The notes under the pieces: generated by a model
Seen by the model: only the letters and a program-made list of their open reading frames with translations
Databases searched by the model: none
Told to the model about the DNA's origin: nothing
Shown here: piece after piece, positions 34,975 through 47,329 of the stretch
How positions within the stretch are numbered: the first letter of the stretch is position 1
Layout: each line of letters begins with the position of its first letter
Source: Chionoecetes opilio
Taxonomy: Eukaryota; Arthropoda; Malacostraca; Decapoda; Majidae
Reading direction: 5' to 3'
Length of the DNA: 64,000 nt
Assembly (NCBI GenBank): GCA_016584305.1
Contig: JACEEZ010020338.1
Coordinates: 216,001 to 280,000 of the forward strand
Translations under genes and position numbers: made by a program

Positions 34975-35330
34975 GGGGAGGCGGTGGCAGAGTGGTTAGT
35001 GCATGCAAGTGGCGTGTTCGGTATGCCGATTTCGATCCCCGAGGGGGTGCCAAAATCTTTTGGCAATCGTCGAGTGGCCAAAGGACACCCACATGCTGCC
35101 CATTAACTCTACTTTCGACGGCGAGTACATCGGAAGACACAGGGGGGGGGGGGGGGAGAGGCAGCATTAGCCTCTAATCACTGGCACCACTATAAAAATC
35201 CTGCCTGCACCACACAAGGCAGGGGCCAACCATCATAGCCCTCAAGTGAACATCCAAGGCCTACCATCCGAGCCCTGGAATTCATACTGCCTACAGGTGC
35301 TATAGGCATAAATGTGAAGAAAAAAATACG
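34975..35330 (+). mobile_element. tRNA-headed SINE, near full length
   Basis: GGCGGTGGCAGAGTGGTTAG (from 34980) fits an A box (TGGCNNAGTGG) and CGATTTCGATCCCC (from 35027) fits a B box, at tRNA-like spacing; these are internal RNA polymerase III promoter elements. The body carries AAATCTTTTGGCAATCGT, GCCCATTAACTCTAC, GCCTCTAATCACTGGCA and GCTATAGGCATAAATGTG and ends in an A-rich tail (about 35318-35328). A G-run (35143-35156) has expanded inside it. The 7820-8095 copy is the same family, so it is dispersed. Confidence 0.75.
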
Positions 35331-35555
35331 CCACCCTTTCAGCCACACCTGTTCGTCCATTCTTAACACACAGGTAGCAATGTGTCCATTCCACCACCAT
35401 AATTGCTCGCTTATCATAATACCGTCAACCCTTCTGATAGAGGACTGGAGAGTTTAATCTCCATTTCTCTGTGCACATGAAGGCGAGACCCAGTAATATG
35501 CCATCATTGATCCTGAGTCATGCCGAGAAACAGAGTCAACCTTCTGGAGACTCAC

Positions 35556-36000
35556 CCTTCGGAGTCTCCTGCGGGTGATGGTGACCTGCGCCGTGTCGTC
35601 GGGAGCAGCCGCAGGGTCGCACCTTGCTGCGCGCCTCAGTGGCCAGAACAGGCCCTTGGGCACACGTGAGGGGCTTCACCGGGGACGTCAACACTTTGGT
35701 CACGCTTCCAGTCCTCTTCGGCACTGGAGACCGGGCTGGTGAGGGTCTTCCTGATGATGTCTTGGAGGGTGTCGATGATCCCACGCTGAGCGAGGAGGGG
35801 CGACGTGCCTTACCGGTGGCTCCTGGTAGGGATGCCGCACGCTGGGGACTAGCCGGCGAAGAGGCTTGTTGGAACCCCATGACGGAGATGAAGCTGGTAG
35901 AGGTGGGACTCTTGCAGACTGTTAGGAAGGAAAGGTCACGAGACTCAACGCACCGCGGGGCACCTCACCTTCACTCCGCCAAGTGCTCGCTAACACTACC
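35556..36000 (-). CDS. Candidate host exons, Ser/Pro/Arg-rich protein, with 50-bp intron
   Basis: Minus strand. A 363-bp exon (35918-35556) is open and reads MGFQQASSPASPQRAASL, ARRPSSLSVGSSTPSKTS and GRPSPARSPVPKRTGSVT, an SP-rich basic segment like unstructured parts of microtubule- or membrane-associated proteins. It starts at an acceptor (TTCCTAACAG, 35919-35928) and ends at a donor (CGAAGG|GTGAGT, 35556/35555). Fifty bp upstream is another donor (GTGAAG|GTGAGG, 35969/35968), and the frame joins through it (phase 1). The last third is also open in a second frame (DDTAQVTITRRRLRR), so a frameshift or a different junction is possible. No family recognised. Confidence 0.45.
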
Positions 36001-36250
36001 TGTCCCGTGCGACCCTCGCCCGCCAGCCCACCTGCCCTGCGCTGTACCGCGCCACACGCCACGCCCATGCACACGCACTTGTTCATGCCCTGGCCAACAC
36101 CCCATAGCAGCCTTCCGCCACGCCCCCACACGCCGCCTGCACGGTGTTCCGCTGAGACAACTATGAAATATACGCCTGATAACCTTCCTTTTCCAGCCTC
36201 ACTTTGCCCGCCCACTCAGGGATCAGACCTACTTAGCTGCACACACATGC

Positions 36251-36475
<225 letters not shown>

Positions 36476-36479
36476 GTCG

Positions 36480-38210
36480 GTCATGTGTAAACAGAGGGCC
36501 ACATGATGTATAATGGAGGAGACGCGAGGCAGGGCAGTGGCGGATGAAGCCTCGCGAAGAGACGGCGAGGCGCGGCGACGGGGAATGAGGAGGAGGAGCG
36601 TAGGTGAGGTGAGGTGAGGTGGGATGACATGGAGATGACCAATATGGGAGGAGATGAAGAGATAAGAGGAGATAGAAGGAAGGACCGCGTTAGAGACCTG
36701 ACGAGAATGCATATAAGTACATAGGGAAAGAAGAGGAACGAAAAGGAAGAAAAACAAAACAAATAAACAAGAAATCAGAAACGTACAAGACAAACACTTA
36801 AGACAAGGAGGACGTGATGCAAGGGACAGCAGGTGTGATTTTTTTCTTCATACCTTTTATTGATGATTAAAAGATAAACTACGTACAGTAAACTTACATC
36901 GGCCTCTCTTTATGTGCAGACATGAACCTTGACGTGTATTACATTACATTACTCCTTCCTGTCTGTATCTTACTGAAAACAATAGAATTATAACACACAT
37001 CCATTCCAACTAAGAAATGTACGCCACATAAACGTTTCATAGTAATAGTATAACACGTTACTTTGGAGAAACATCTGAAAAGTATACTACTGGTGGTGGA
37101 TTTGTTTTGTTTTCTTGCGTTCAAATTTACACTAAGCAAGCATTGAGTGAAGTACAAAAAAGTTAATTGATGTAGGCACACGGAAGTGGGTCCACTGAGA
37201 CAATACTGCCGCGGGCATGGCTGGTGTCCTCTAAATATAACCACTGCTACTTGCCAGGGTAATTACTAATATATCGTAAAAAGTAGATGGCAGGAACACA
37301 CAGACACACATACACACACGCTATTACCTGTTATACTGGGCATTGTTATACGCTGAAATCAGTCACAATCTGTTCAATTGAATGCCTTAGGGCCTTGACG
37401 AATAACGGTAAATAGATGACCATGTATGGCAACAAAAACACATGCCTGAACTCTTCCTTGTAAGGTATATCAAATTGACGTTATTTCTAAGGAAACGAAA
37501 CCTGTGGGTATTGAAATGATTATTCATACTATTGAATAACAAAATACACTATTCTTAGTCTTGAACCTTATGTGCTACTTTTACTCATGATTTCTGGGTT
37601 ACTTAAAAAAAACCCAATCAAATCAAGTAAACCTTTTGGCCGAAGTTAGCAGTCACGTGTCATAAAGAAGTCTTGCTAAAAGGCCATGAACTGGATTATT
37701 GAACATACCTTTCCGCTAAATATTTTTAGACCAACAACGTTATCATTACAATTGGAGCATTCTCTGATATATCGCCATATGTTGTAGGAAAATTAAGAAA
37801 ATACTAGTTGTCTTGAAGGATGTAAAAAAGTGTCTGTTCGTGTATACCTACCTTTCATATCACTTTCCTATTATGCTGTAAATTAACTTTTTTTGATTGA
37901 CCAGTAAAAAGAAAAAAAACTTGAGCAACGTTGCACTATCGACTCAACACTTCAATATCTATGTTTTCATTATTCATTCATTATTTTATTCCTGAAGGTC
38001 ATGGTGTTCCGTTATTGCTGTGCGAATACTGTCGTCAGGACTGAACCTTGAGCCTTGTTCTGGTGCTCTTCATCACTGCACTTTCTACTCTTCTTGGTGA
38101 TCAGAGAACACAAGTTGAGACTATGTTTTTTGAGGAAAGCTGAATAGATGAGTAATATATATATGTTTGCTTGATATATAAGTTGATTGATTATATTATT
38201 TGTTGGATGA
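36480..38210. other. Intergenic stretch, nothing recognised
   Basis: 36500-36780 is purine-rich; 36900-38200 is A/T-rich unique sequence. A 101-codon minus frame at 36939-37244 has no motif or splice support. Confidence 0.45.
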
Positions 38211-38211
38211 T

Positions 38212-39095
38212 TTTTTTTTTTTTTTTTTTTACATCACAAAGGACTGGCCAAGGGCACAACAAAAATAAGTAACACAAAGCCCGCTTAGTTGCCAGTCCCT
38301 ATAAAGAAGACAGTAAGAGAGTAATTAAAAAGAGGGGTGTGCCAATTTAGTTCGGGAGGTGTCTTGTTACTCTTCTTTTGAAAAGATTTAAGTCGTAGGA
38401 AGGTGGAAAAATAGAAACAGGAAGAGAGTTCCAGAGTTTACCAGTGAAAGGGATGAAAGAGTAAAGATACTGATTAACTCTTGCATTAGGAAGATGGACA
38501 GAATAGGGATGAGAATGAGTAGAAAGTCTTGTGCAGCGAGGCCGCGGGAGGGGAGGAGGCATGCAGTTAGCAAGTTCAGAAGAGCAGTAAGCATGAAAAT
38601 AACGGTAGAAGATAACAAGGAAGCAGCATTGCGGCAGTGATTTAATTAAAGATTGAAGACAGTCAGTCAGAGGAGGGGAGTTGATGAGACGAAAAGCTTT
38701 CGACTCAACTCTGTTTAGGAGAGCTGTATGAGTGGATCCTCCCCATACCTGTGAGACATACTCCATACATGGGTGGATAAGGCCCCTGTAGAGAGCAAGC
38801 AACTGGGAGGGAGAAAAAAAGGGACGCAGACGCCACAGGACACCTAACTTCTTAGAAGCTGTTTTAGCAAGAGATGAGATGTGAGATTTCCAGTTCAGAT
38901 TTTTAGTAAAGGATAGTCCAAGAATGTTCATTGCAGAAGAAGGAGATAGTTGAGTGTCATCGAAGAAGAGGGAATAGTTGTCTGGTAGGTTTTGTCGAGT
39001 AGATAGGTGAAGAAATTGGGTTTTTGAGGCATTGAACAAAACAAGGTTTGCTTTGCCCCAATCAGAAATTATAGAAAGATCAGAAGTTAGGCAAA
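38212..39095 (-). pseudogene. 5'-truncated LINE, RT C-terminal half, long intact frame
   Basis: The minus strand has a 230-codon intact frame (39039-38347) reading LFFDDTQLSPSSAMNILG, LSFTKNLNWKSHISSLAK, KKLGVLWRLRPFFSPSQL, HPCMEYVSQVWGGSTHT and FKRRVTRHLPN to a natural stop. This is the region after the catalytic RT motif. The 3' UTR (GGACTGGCAAC, then AGGACTGGCC...CTTTGTGATGT in the sense direction) and a poly-A tail (T-run at 38212-38230 on the plus strand) follow. The same family is more complete at 51735-53890, where the protein is clearly homologous. The intact frame suggests a fairly recent insertion. The 5' end is truncated near 39095. Confidence 0.85.
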
Positions 39096-39543
39096 CTTAG
39101 ATTAGAAGAGGAACTCTTAGATTAAGAATTATAAGTTAGATTGGGGTGTGCTAAGTGTACTATCGTGGTTGTAGCGGAATCCTAACTTCATTAGGATATT
39201 ATGAGCAATAGTTAAATGTTATGCAATTAATTAACTTCAATAATTGCACGTATCAAGGCTTATTTTGTTCCACAGCCATTAGCGCACTGTTGGTGAAGTG
39301 ATCGTTATAGAATCAAGATGCACCAACACGATAATATACATCGTGCTGGATAGGAATCATATCATAGGAATCGATAATAGGATCGATGATAGGAATCATC
39401 CTTTTCAATATATAAACATCCATTGTGCTAAGAGTCTGCTTCCGAGAGCACGTGATATCAGGAATGGCGGTAGCAATCTCTATGTAGGGAAGGGGGTGAT
39501 TGAAATGTTTTGCCTTTACATAGTACGCAAGCAAGCACCTAAA

Positions 39544-39569
39544 TCTTTATAATAATATAAGCGAAAGTG

Positions 39570-39612
<43 letters not shown>

Positions 39613-40392
39613 GTGTGTGTGTGGTATAGGTTCCGCCCCCCGTGGCGCAAACACCTCATATGGCACATTTTTGGAATCAGGTTGACCAGGGGAAGGTCAT
39701 AAGCCCACTTATGAGATGATCCGATCACTTTTTTTTTCTTTTTTTTTTAGCAGCCTATTAGCGAGAATTGTGAAAACAAAAGTGGGTTGCGAGAATTGAG
39801 GAAGCCTTGATGTAGGGTGATGGGTAATGGGTGAGTGAATGGGTGGGGTGATGGGTAATGGGTGTGGGGTGATGGGTGAGTGAATGGGTGGGGGGTGATG
39901 GGTTGGGGGTGATGGGTGATGGGTGAGGGAATAGGTGGGGGGTGATGGGTCAATGGGTGAGTGAATGGGTGAGGTGATGGGTAATGGATGTGGGGTGATG
40001 GGTGAGTGAATGGGTGGGGGGTGATGGGTTGGGGGTGATGGGTGATGGGTGAGGGAATAGGTGGGGGGTGATGGGTAATGGGTGAGTGAATGGGTGTGTG
40101 GTGATGGGTAATGGGTGAGTGAATGGGTGGGGGGTGATGGGTAATGGGTGAGTGAATGGGTGGGGGGTGATGGGTAATGGGTGAGTGAATGGGTGGGGGG
40201 TGAGTGAATGGGTGGGGGGAATACATACATTTCTACATCCATGATTTCAGGAAAGTTAGAAGGGGCTATCTGGAGAGTCCATGTTTGGTGGGCCGAAGGC
40301 CCACCAAACACAGGTGGTGGGCCGAAGGCCCACCAATAGCCCTTCGCAGGAGCTAGCCAAAAAGTCCGCCCGGAGGGCGGCTTTGCGGCTAG
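39544..40392 (+). mobile_element. Non-autonomous Helitron (copy 1)
   Basis: It starts TCTTTATAATAATATAAGCG and ends with a 6-bp GC hairpin (CCGCCCGGAGGGCGG, 40366-40380), eight bases, then CTAG (40389-40392). It sits between A (39543) and T (40393). TC start, hairpin, CTRR end and AT insertion are the Helitron signature. Next to the 5' end are (GTCT)n and (GT)n tracts. The middle (39825-40215) is a ~31-bp minisatellite (GATGGGTAATGGGTGAGTGA). Two more hairpins, GGTGGGCCGAAGGCCCACC, precede the terminus. No Rep/helicase is present. Long frames over the minisatellite are artefacts. Confidence 0.9.
39825..40215. repeat. Helitron-borne minisatellite, ~31-bp unit
   Basis: About a dozen units of GATGGGTAATGGGTGAGTGA plus ATGGGTGGGGG, with shortened and fused variants. 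On the minus strand it translates as repeated HPFTHPLPIT. It matches, in inverted orientation, the array inside the second Helitron (57635-58380). Confidence 0.9.
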
Positions 40393-42869
40393 TGAATAAT
40401 AAAACTCGGCAAAAAATATATGCACATATAGCTCTATCTATCCTATGTAAAGCGATACCCCCTGATATCAGCTTACTTTTACTGAAGCTGAGAAAACGCC
40501 GATCGGAAAAAATTGCACATCATTTTTCTTCTCCGGTCCCTGTAACTAACGAATCACCAAACGGATACGGATGCATAAGACGTCAAAATGTTGCTCTAAT
40601 CCTGAAGACTTCAAATAACTGTCTTAAAATGCCATGCGAAAGATGGAAGGCTATAAACTAAGCTCGAAGCCAAGCTAACCAACCGAACAAACGATTAAAA
40701 TCTACGCAGTAAACTTGCCAGCTTTCAAAGCGGGAAATATGTGTGAGGAAAATTTAACAAACATAACAAACAATAACGAAATAACGAAAAATAACAACCT
40801 AGTTAAAAAAAGAAAATTAATATGTTTAAGATGCAGGGATGAAAAAAGGACAAACAAGAATTGGGATGGAATAAATATATATTACCCATTCCTGGATTTC
40901 ACCACTGACTGAGCATGAGAACAACTGTGTGTTAGGGGAATGCACGAATGGTTAAACAAAGACTATTGTATACGTAGTTTGGGTTAATATATATGTCTTC
41001 CATCCCAGCTATTGTTTCTGTCCTTTTTCTATCCCTATATCTTGAACATTTTAGAATACATTTTTTGTTACTAGTGGGCAATAGTGCTTCACGGATACCA
41101 GCTACACCAGATAACGATGAATCGAGAGGGAATAATGGACAATAACTGTACAGAGAATTGTCTTCCGCGTCCTTTGTGGGGAGGCGAAGGATCGATTTCA
41201 TAATTTAGCCTTTAGGGAGTAGGTGTGATACATGAAAACCCCGATTACATGCTTAAAGACCTTGCAAAGACACTTTTCTTTTCTTTCATAACGGGAAATA
41301 ATTTAGATAACATGGCACGGTTTTGGTGTTCAGTTATAACGATGAACAGCAATACAAGGAGTAAAAATTCGCTCTCCTACACATATAGCGACGTGCTGAA
41401 CGAAGCCTTAACAGTACCTAGCACATCAGTACGTCATGGACTCGTTTGGACTTACTTAATTCTATTACTTTATTGTTTCCAGACTGAACGATATAAAGTG
41501 AAGGTAGTAGGGATTCTATTGACAACTACTGCTCTTCTGATTAGTCGTATAAGATATAAAATTAAATATTCTTATCAATCTTTATCACCATATTTACTTG
41601 CATGCACATTATCCAATCATCAATAAATTTCTTATTCTTTTCTCGTTATTTTTTTGTCTTTTTCAAATATCTATTATGAGTTGATTCCGTCCTTTCTAAC
41701 GCTTCCTTAGCAACTTCTTTCTAGCGAATACGTTTCTATATATTTGTTTGGTATATTTGCCGATATTTCGTTTTATGTTGCAATTACTTGTTGTTCAGTC
41801 TGTCTATCTTGCATTTCTATCACAAAATGTCATAATTCTTTTGCTATTATCACTTCGCCTTGATTGAAACTTCTTTCTTTGTTCTGCTCCATTTAGGCAT
41901 CTTAATGGTCTGCTGCATATATTTCATTTGGGTTATTCCTCCCATTTTAGTCTCTTCATTCTCTTTTCTACACTCGAATAATTTGGTATTTCAGTCTTGC
42001 TATAACTAAACATTAACTTCTCCACATCGTGATCTTTTCTTTATTTGTTTTAGATTTCTCCGTATAGTACTTAATTTGACTCCTATTACTTATTTTTGTT
42101 ACAAAATTTTCCGCTTTATTTTACCCTAGTTTTTTTTTTATCAGGTTTTCTCATTGTTTATCCATGTTTCTGAGTGTTTTTCCGATGTTGCCGAGTTTGT
42201 TTCAAGAGCTTAGCCTCCAGGCACGCATTTTTTTCTTCCCTGACTTTTGCATGTTCTCTTATACTTATTCTCTTAGTCAAGATTAAAGTTCTTCTCAACT
42301 GTACTTGTTCATGGAAATTGACAGTTACCTCGTATTTCCTTCTTCGATCATTATATTACACAATTTTTTTTCCAGCTTGATTATCTTTATTAGCAGTTTT
42401 CCCTCTTAGTTTCGTCTTCTGCTCTCAATTTAACCTTTTGGATTTTATGAGTTTTATCTTGATTTCAATTTACTCTTATTCTTTTTTTTCGTCATTAATA
42501 ATTGTAATTTCATTCTAATCTTCGTGTTACGTTAATCTTTTATGTTACTTATTATTGTCTGTTTCATCATAACTTTCCTCCTAAAACTTCATATGTTATA
42601 ATTTTTTTTACTCGTCATTGATTTTTCGCTTCGATTTAGATTTCTTTATTTTCCTGAAAACTTTCATATTTTCTTCTCTCCGTACGTTCCTTTCCATTTA
42701 ATATTGATATAAATTTTATATATGTTACTTTTCCTTTCCTCAATAACAATCTTGGTCCAATTTCTCTTCTGCCCAACCAGCATTACTAGTCAGGCGGCAT
42801 TTGTTGATATATGAAGATTACTTTAACTTGAGGGCCAAAAACAGTTTTTTGGTTTCTACTCATTAAAAA
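40393..42869. other. Intergenic stretch, nothing recognised
   Basis: A/T-rich unique sequence. The longest frame (plus, about 41246-41626, some 126 codons from its first ATG) has two hydrophobic stretches (VWTYLILLLY, VVGILLTTTALLI) but no motif, splice or context support. 41640-42780 is T-rich with no feature. Confidence 0.45.
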
Positions 42870-42877
42870 TATATTAC

Positions 42878-43750
42878 CAGTGGCGGCTCGTGATAAAATA
42901 AAATGGGGGGACTGCAAGCTTTACACAACAGTAGGATACACAAATTTTACCTATCTCAGGTATGATTTGTATGTAGTTGATGTTCACGGATTTCAGGGCA
43001 TGGTAGTCGTGGTGGTAGTAGAAGAGATGGTGGGGGTGGTAGTGTTGGTAGTATAATAGAGGGGATGGCTGAGGTGGTGATGGTAGAATTACAGTATTAC
43101 TTGAAAATAAAGTCGGTACCGCTTGAGTTCAGTCTTTTCATTTAATGTCAGCTGGGATAAGTTGATGTTTTGCAAATACTTCACTGGATTTTCCATCGTC
43201 ATAGGGTAATTAAGGAAAGCGCGATTTAACCACACCGTCTTTTTTTTTCTTTTTTTCTTCAACAAAAAGGGGGATGCGCGAACGCAATCCCCCGCTAACA
43301 AAAATTTCGCACTCGAGTTAACCACATTTGGGTTAATCGCAAGGGTCAGCACCGCCGGAGTGCAATGGTGGGCCTTTCCCTGAGAAAACCGCCTTCAGGA
43401 TCACGGTATCTCCTGTGCCAGGCAAGTATACACACCATCTACACTCACTGTAAACACGAGAGGGACGAAACTAAACAGCTGTCTCGGCTGCAGCTCATTG
43501 TGTTCACATGTGGCGCGGCGGCAGCGCAGACATGAATCGTACAGCAAATATGAAAGTAACTTACATTTAGTTATAGTTTTAATGAAAATTCACTTAGTAA
43601 CGTATTGAAAATAAAATATAATGACTTTTTATCATGATATATTTGTTGGGAGTGTATCAATTCTGCTGTGTCTCTAAAGGATTCATACACCTGGCAGTGA
43701 GTGTCTGGGGGTGCTGCAGCTCTGCAGCCCTATGCCACGAGCCACCACTG
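42878..43750. mobile_element. hAT element with perfect 8-bp target duplication
   Basis: The ends CAGTGGCGGCTCGTG and (inverted) CAGTGGTGGCTCGTG match with one difference and are flanked by TATATTAC on both sides (42870-42877, 43751-43758). The 8-bp duplication and CAGTGG termini are hAT hallmarks. The 873-bp body is an internally deleted derivative. A minus-strand frame (43352-43089, 87 codons) reading NRAFLNYPMTMENPVKYL may be the N-terminal remnant of its transposase, but I cannot tie it to a domain. Sub-terminal GCTGCAGCTC/CTGCAG words occur near both ends. Confidence 0.9.
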
Positions 43751-43758
43751 TATATTAC

Positions 43759-44530
43759 TAATGTGATTTTGGCTTGTTGCCTAAATTTCAGAGTTGTATT
43801 GCAATCAGCAGGGGAAAAATTCCAAGATGGACACCATCCTCGCTTCAAAAATTGGAATATGTCATATCTTTGTTAATATTTGATGTATATGAATAAATGG
43901 GGTGTCCATTCCAATGTTTCCTAACCCCAGTAACCCGTTTATGCACTCACAATTATCACTGGACACACCGTGACTAAGTTAATACCATTATTACAGTGAA
44001 TATATGCATTTTTGCACCAAGTTACATGTACATGTGAGTTGAAATTACTGACTTGAAACTTATGTGATTGACAGTATGGGATATTGTGATACTAAATTAA
44101 ATTTCTTACCACTGGAATCCACAATGTTACCACTGCATCATGCAAAACCTGATTTACCACACTTCAAAAAAATCTTGATGCAGATAGAGGAATAATCTGG
44201 AGATATACCTGTGTTTGAGGCATAATTATTCTTTGTACTAAGATAAGTTATGACCTGATCGATGTCTTTGATTATATTTTCAGGTTTCAGTAATGCAAAG
44301 GCACCATCGTTTTATATCACAGGAAGCTGTGGAAGGAGGGCACACAGATACAGACTGAAATATACATGCTATACATCAATATTTTTGTGTAATACATATA
44401 ATTTATGTATTGCGGGCGCATCCTGTATTCCAGACACATCGAGTGAACTGATGAAAATGGTGCAATGTATTATCTGAATCGAATCTAAAAAAGACACTAT
44501 CTCAAGCAAGTGCATCGTCGTTGGGGAAAA
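43759..44530. other. Intergenic stretch, nothing recognised
   Basis: A/T-rich unique sequence with short frames only. No terminal repeats or arrays. Confidence 0.45.
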
Positions 44531-44539
44531 TACAAGAAT

Positions 44540-45560
44540 TCAGTGAAAAGTGGGCAAAACTTGGCAAGAACATCACTTTTTCAAACGTATAAGATCCATA
44601 AATTTCGCTGATACCGAGACGTATTATTACCACAGTAAATGCTATCAGTCATTGTGTCATCAAGAACATTTAACGAAGGCCCAAAAGAGACACCAAGAAG
44701 CGATAAAGTCACTAGCATCACAAAAAAAGGGAAAATAAAACGCCAGATGAATCGCCTTTAGCCCAAATCTCGAAAGCTTTTTGACCAAGAACTGAGTATA
44801 TTTTACCAGCGCGATAATGACGATGGTGTACATAGTGTTACAACAGAAGATATTGGGCTAAAGTTCTCGGCAATTAGATAATCAACCACAAACAATGAAA
44901 ACAAGGTCCGGCTTGCATTTTTGCATGACGAGATGGATGCCTTTGTACAGAACATGAAATACCACACAATCTGCTTGAGAAAGGAAACGAAATTCTTGAA
45001 ATCACATGAGTGCAACAGTCACACGACGTCTGAAGGCAACCCTGTCGCAGAAGCCATTTGTGACATTGGAATAGTGAACATTGTCCCTGCACTGCTGACA
45101 GAGGACAGTGATACTCCATGTATTGACATGAATTCGATTCATGAGAGATATATGTCACTCCGTACTGATTAAGATATCAACAATGCACCAGACAAAGGTT
45201 CTGTTTTATATAAAACTATAAATCACATCTCAAAAAGATTATCCTTGACGGCATCTCTGACATACACTTCGTGAAGCGTGGACCAAAGCCAGAGATTATT
45301 GTATCAAATATCACATAGGACAAAATCATTAGGCGGTTCTTCGAGGATGCAGATGTTCCAAGTGAAGTGAACACCTTGTACAAAGCAGCTATGATTGTTT
45401 GGAAAGAACTGGAAACTACAGAAGACTAGCATTTCAAGGGATCGTTCGATGATTACAAAACTCCGCAGAAGCGGCAGCAATTGATGTTATGGATCATTTG
45501 TGGCCCGTGCAAAACAACCACAACCAAAAGAGAAGCACATAATATGAAAAGCACCAGGGG
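44540..45560 (+). pseudogene. Degenerate coding stretch, probably transposon-derived
   Basis: Plus-strand frames give RSINFADTETYYYHSKCYQS and later FLHDEMDAFVQNMKYHTI, then DIGIVNIVPALLTEDSDT and DMNSIHERYMSLRTD. The CxxC-poor YHSKCY motif and the later segments look like a recurrent, uncharacterised invertebrate family often linked to transposons, but I cannot name it. Stops at about 44739, 44877 and 45170 and frame changes show decay. It may extend to about 45560, where a GGGGCCAGAT motif begins a different repeat. Confidence 0.35.
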
Positions 45561-45562
45561 CC

Positions 45563-46650
45563 AGATGCTGAGAGCGAGCTAGGGCGCCCTATCCACTAGG
45601 GCGCCTGTGGTAATGCGAAACGCCCTCTCACCGCTATGCTCAGTCGAGATTGCTGCCTTAGTGGCACCGCTAAAGGCGCTGAAAATAAGGCATGGTCAGA
45701 CCCTGACTTAGTGAGCTACTGTTGGCCTTTGACAACATTCATCTTCTGTTTATAAGGCAAATACAGCCTTGTTTCAGTTCCTACAACGTAACAATTGGTG
45801 TTTACGTATAATAGTGTTGCAAGGTGTGTATGAATTGACCGTGAAAGACTAAATGCGGCACTATAGGGTGTTTTTATAAGCTTATATGCTGGCGATAAAA
45901 ATGTTGTGTTGTGTGTTGGTTGGCGGGCGGGCGGCGGGCGAAGCGACTAGACAAGTGTCACCAAGGGTGCTCCGCCCGCACTAAAATGTTGTACTATACG
46001 GTATTATCATACTACCAGATGATATTTAGGACAACTGAACATACCATCATCTTCACGAGACATTAGTGCATATCATGACTGTATAAAAATTACAGTAAAC
46101 TATACCTATAATAAGATAATGAGAGCAAAATGAGATCGTGTATAAACATTTATTTTCTTTCACCTTTTTTTATTCAACTCCTCCTTACTCCTGTACTTTT
46201 GCTTGCATTAAATTTTCACTCACAGTCTCGGAATCACCACAGTTTTCCGATTATCATGGTATGTGGCACGTCCCAATGCAAAAATATATAAGTGGTCAAA
46301 ACCTGTGATGAATGTCATACTTGTGACAAACAGTTTTCGGCGGGCCGCGGGGCGAACATTGCCTTATTGCAGAGGTGAGGGAGGGAGGGACTAAAATTCT
46401 TGTTTTGGTGTTGAAGTGTTCAAGCCTTGTGATTGGTCGAAGCTGCCTAAACGGCGCTCAGACAGGCAGCGTGATTGGCTAGTAGGATTCTCGGACCACA
46501 CCCACGCATTGGGCTTTGGAGGTGTATGGCAGTGCAAAAGCGCCTGAATTATCGACTGTACATAGCCTTGAGCCGGTGCCTTAGCCGGGCCTGTTACAAA
46601 AGCGCCTGAAGACCGGTAAAGCGCTCTTTTCGCCTTAACTTTAAATCAGT
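45563..46650. other. Repeat-like GC-rich stretch with AGGGGCCAGAT end
   Basis: It starts CCAGGGGCCAGATGC, a sequence also seen inverted at about 63898-63911. It holds a GGGCGCCCTATCCACTAGGGCGCC hairpin region near 45580-45606 and several AAAGCGC/GGCGCTGA words. The right end is unclear. Probably one or two old MITEs; no gene. Confidence 0.35.
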
Positions 46651-46659
46651 GATTAAAAT

Positions 46660-47205
46660 CAACTTGATATATATATATATATATCTATATATATCTATAT
46701 ATATATATATCTATATATATATATATATATCTATAATATATCTATATATATATATATAATATATCTAATATATATATATAATTCTATATTATATATATAT
46801 ATCTATATATCATATATATATATCTATATATCATATATATATCTATAATATATATATATATATATAATCTATATATAATATATAATTATCTATATATATA
46901 TATTATTATATCTATATATATATTATATAATATATTATTAAATAATATTATATATATAATTATTATATCATATATATTATATATTATATATATCTAAAAT
47001 ATATATATATATATATATTTATTATATATATATATTATATATATATATTATATATATCTATATATATATATATATATCTTATATATATATATATATATTC
47101 TATATCATTATATATATATCATATATATATATATATATACTATATATATATATATATCTATATAATAATTTTTATTATCATATTATAATATATTATATAC
47201 ATTTA
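46660..47205. repeat. (TA)n-rich block with TCTATA interruptions, 0.55 kb
   Basis: AT dinucleotides broken by C at irregular spacing (ATATATATCTATAT) and by AAT slips. The sequence is self-complementary over its whole length and should form cruciforms easily. Confidence 0.95.
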
Positions 47206-47329
47206 CCTTCTCATTGTGACCACTTACTCAATATATCAACTTAAGTGCACACTAAGGGGTAATAATAAGTATAAGTACACTACACTCCAAATTATATTTC
47301 ATTGGTAAGATATCAGAACCCTTAACCTC

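Noticed and set aside
39709..40425. Long minus frames with repeated HPFTHPLPIT (also plus frames at 57484-58448)
   Set aside because: They are the Helitron minisatellite read through; non-autonomous element ends surround them.
41225..41626. 133-codon plus ORF with two hydrophobic stretches
   Set aside because: It starts with GTG, lies in A/T-rich sequence and has no motif, splice or neighbour support.
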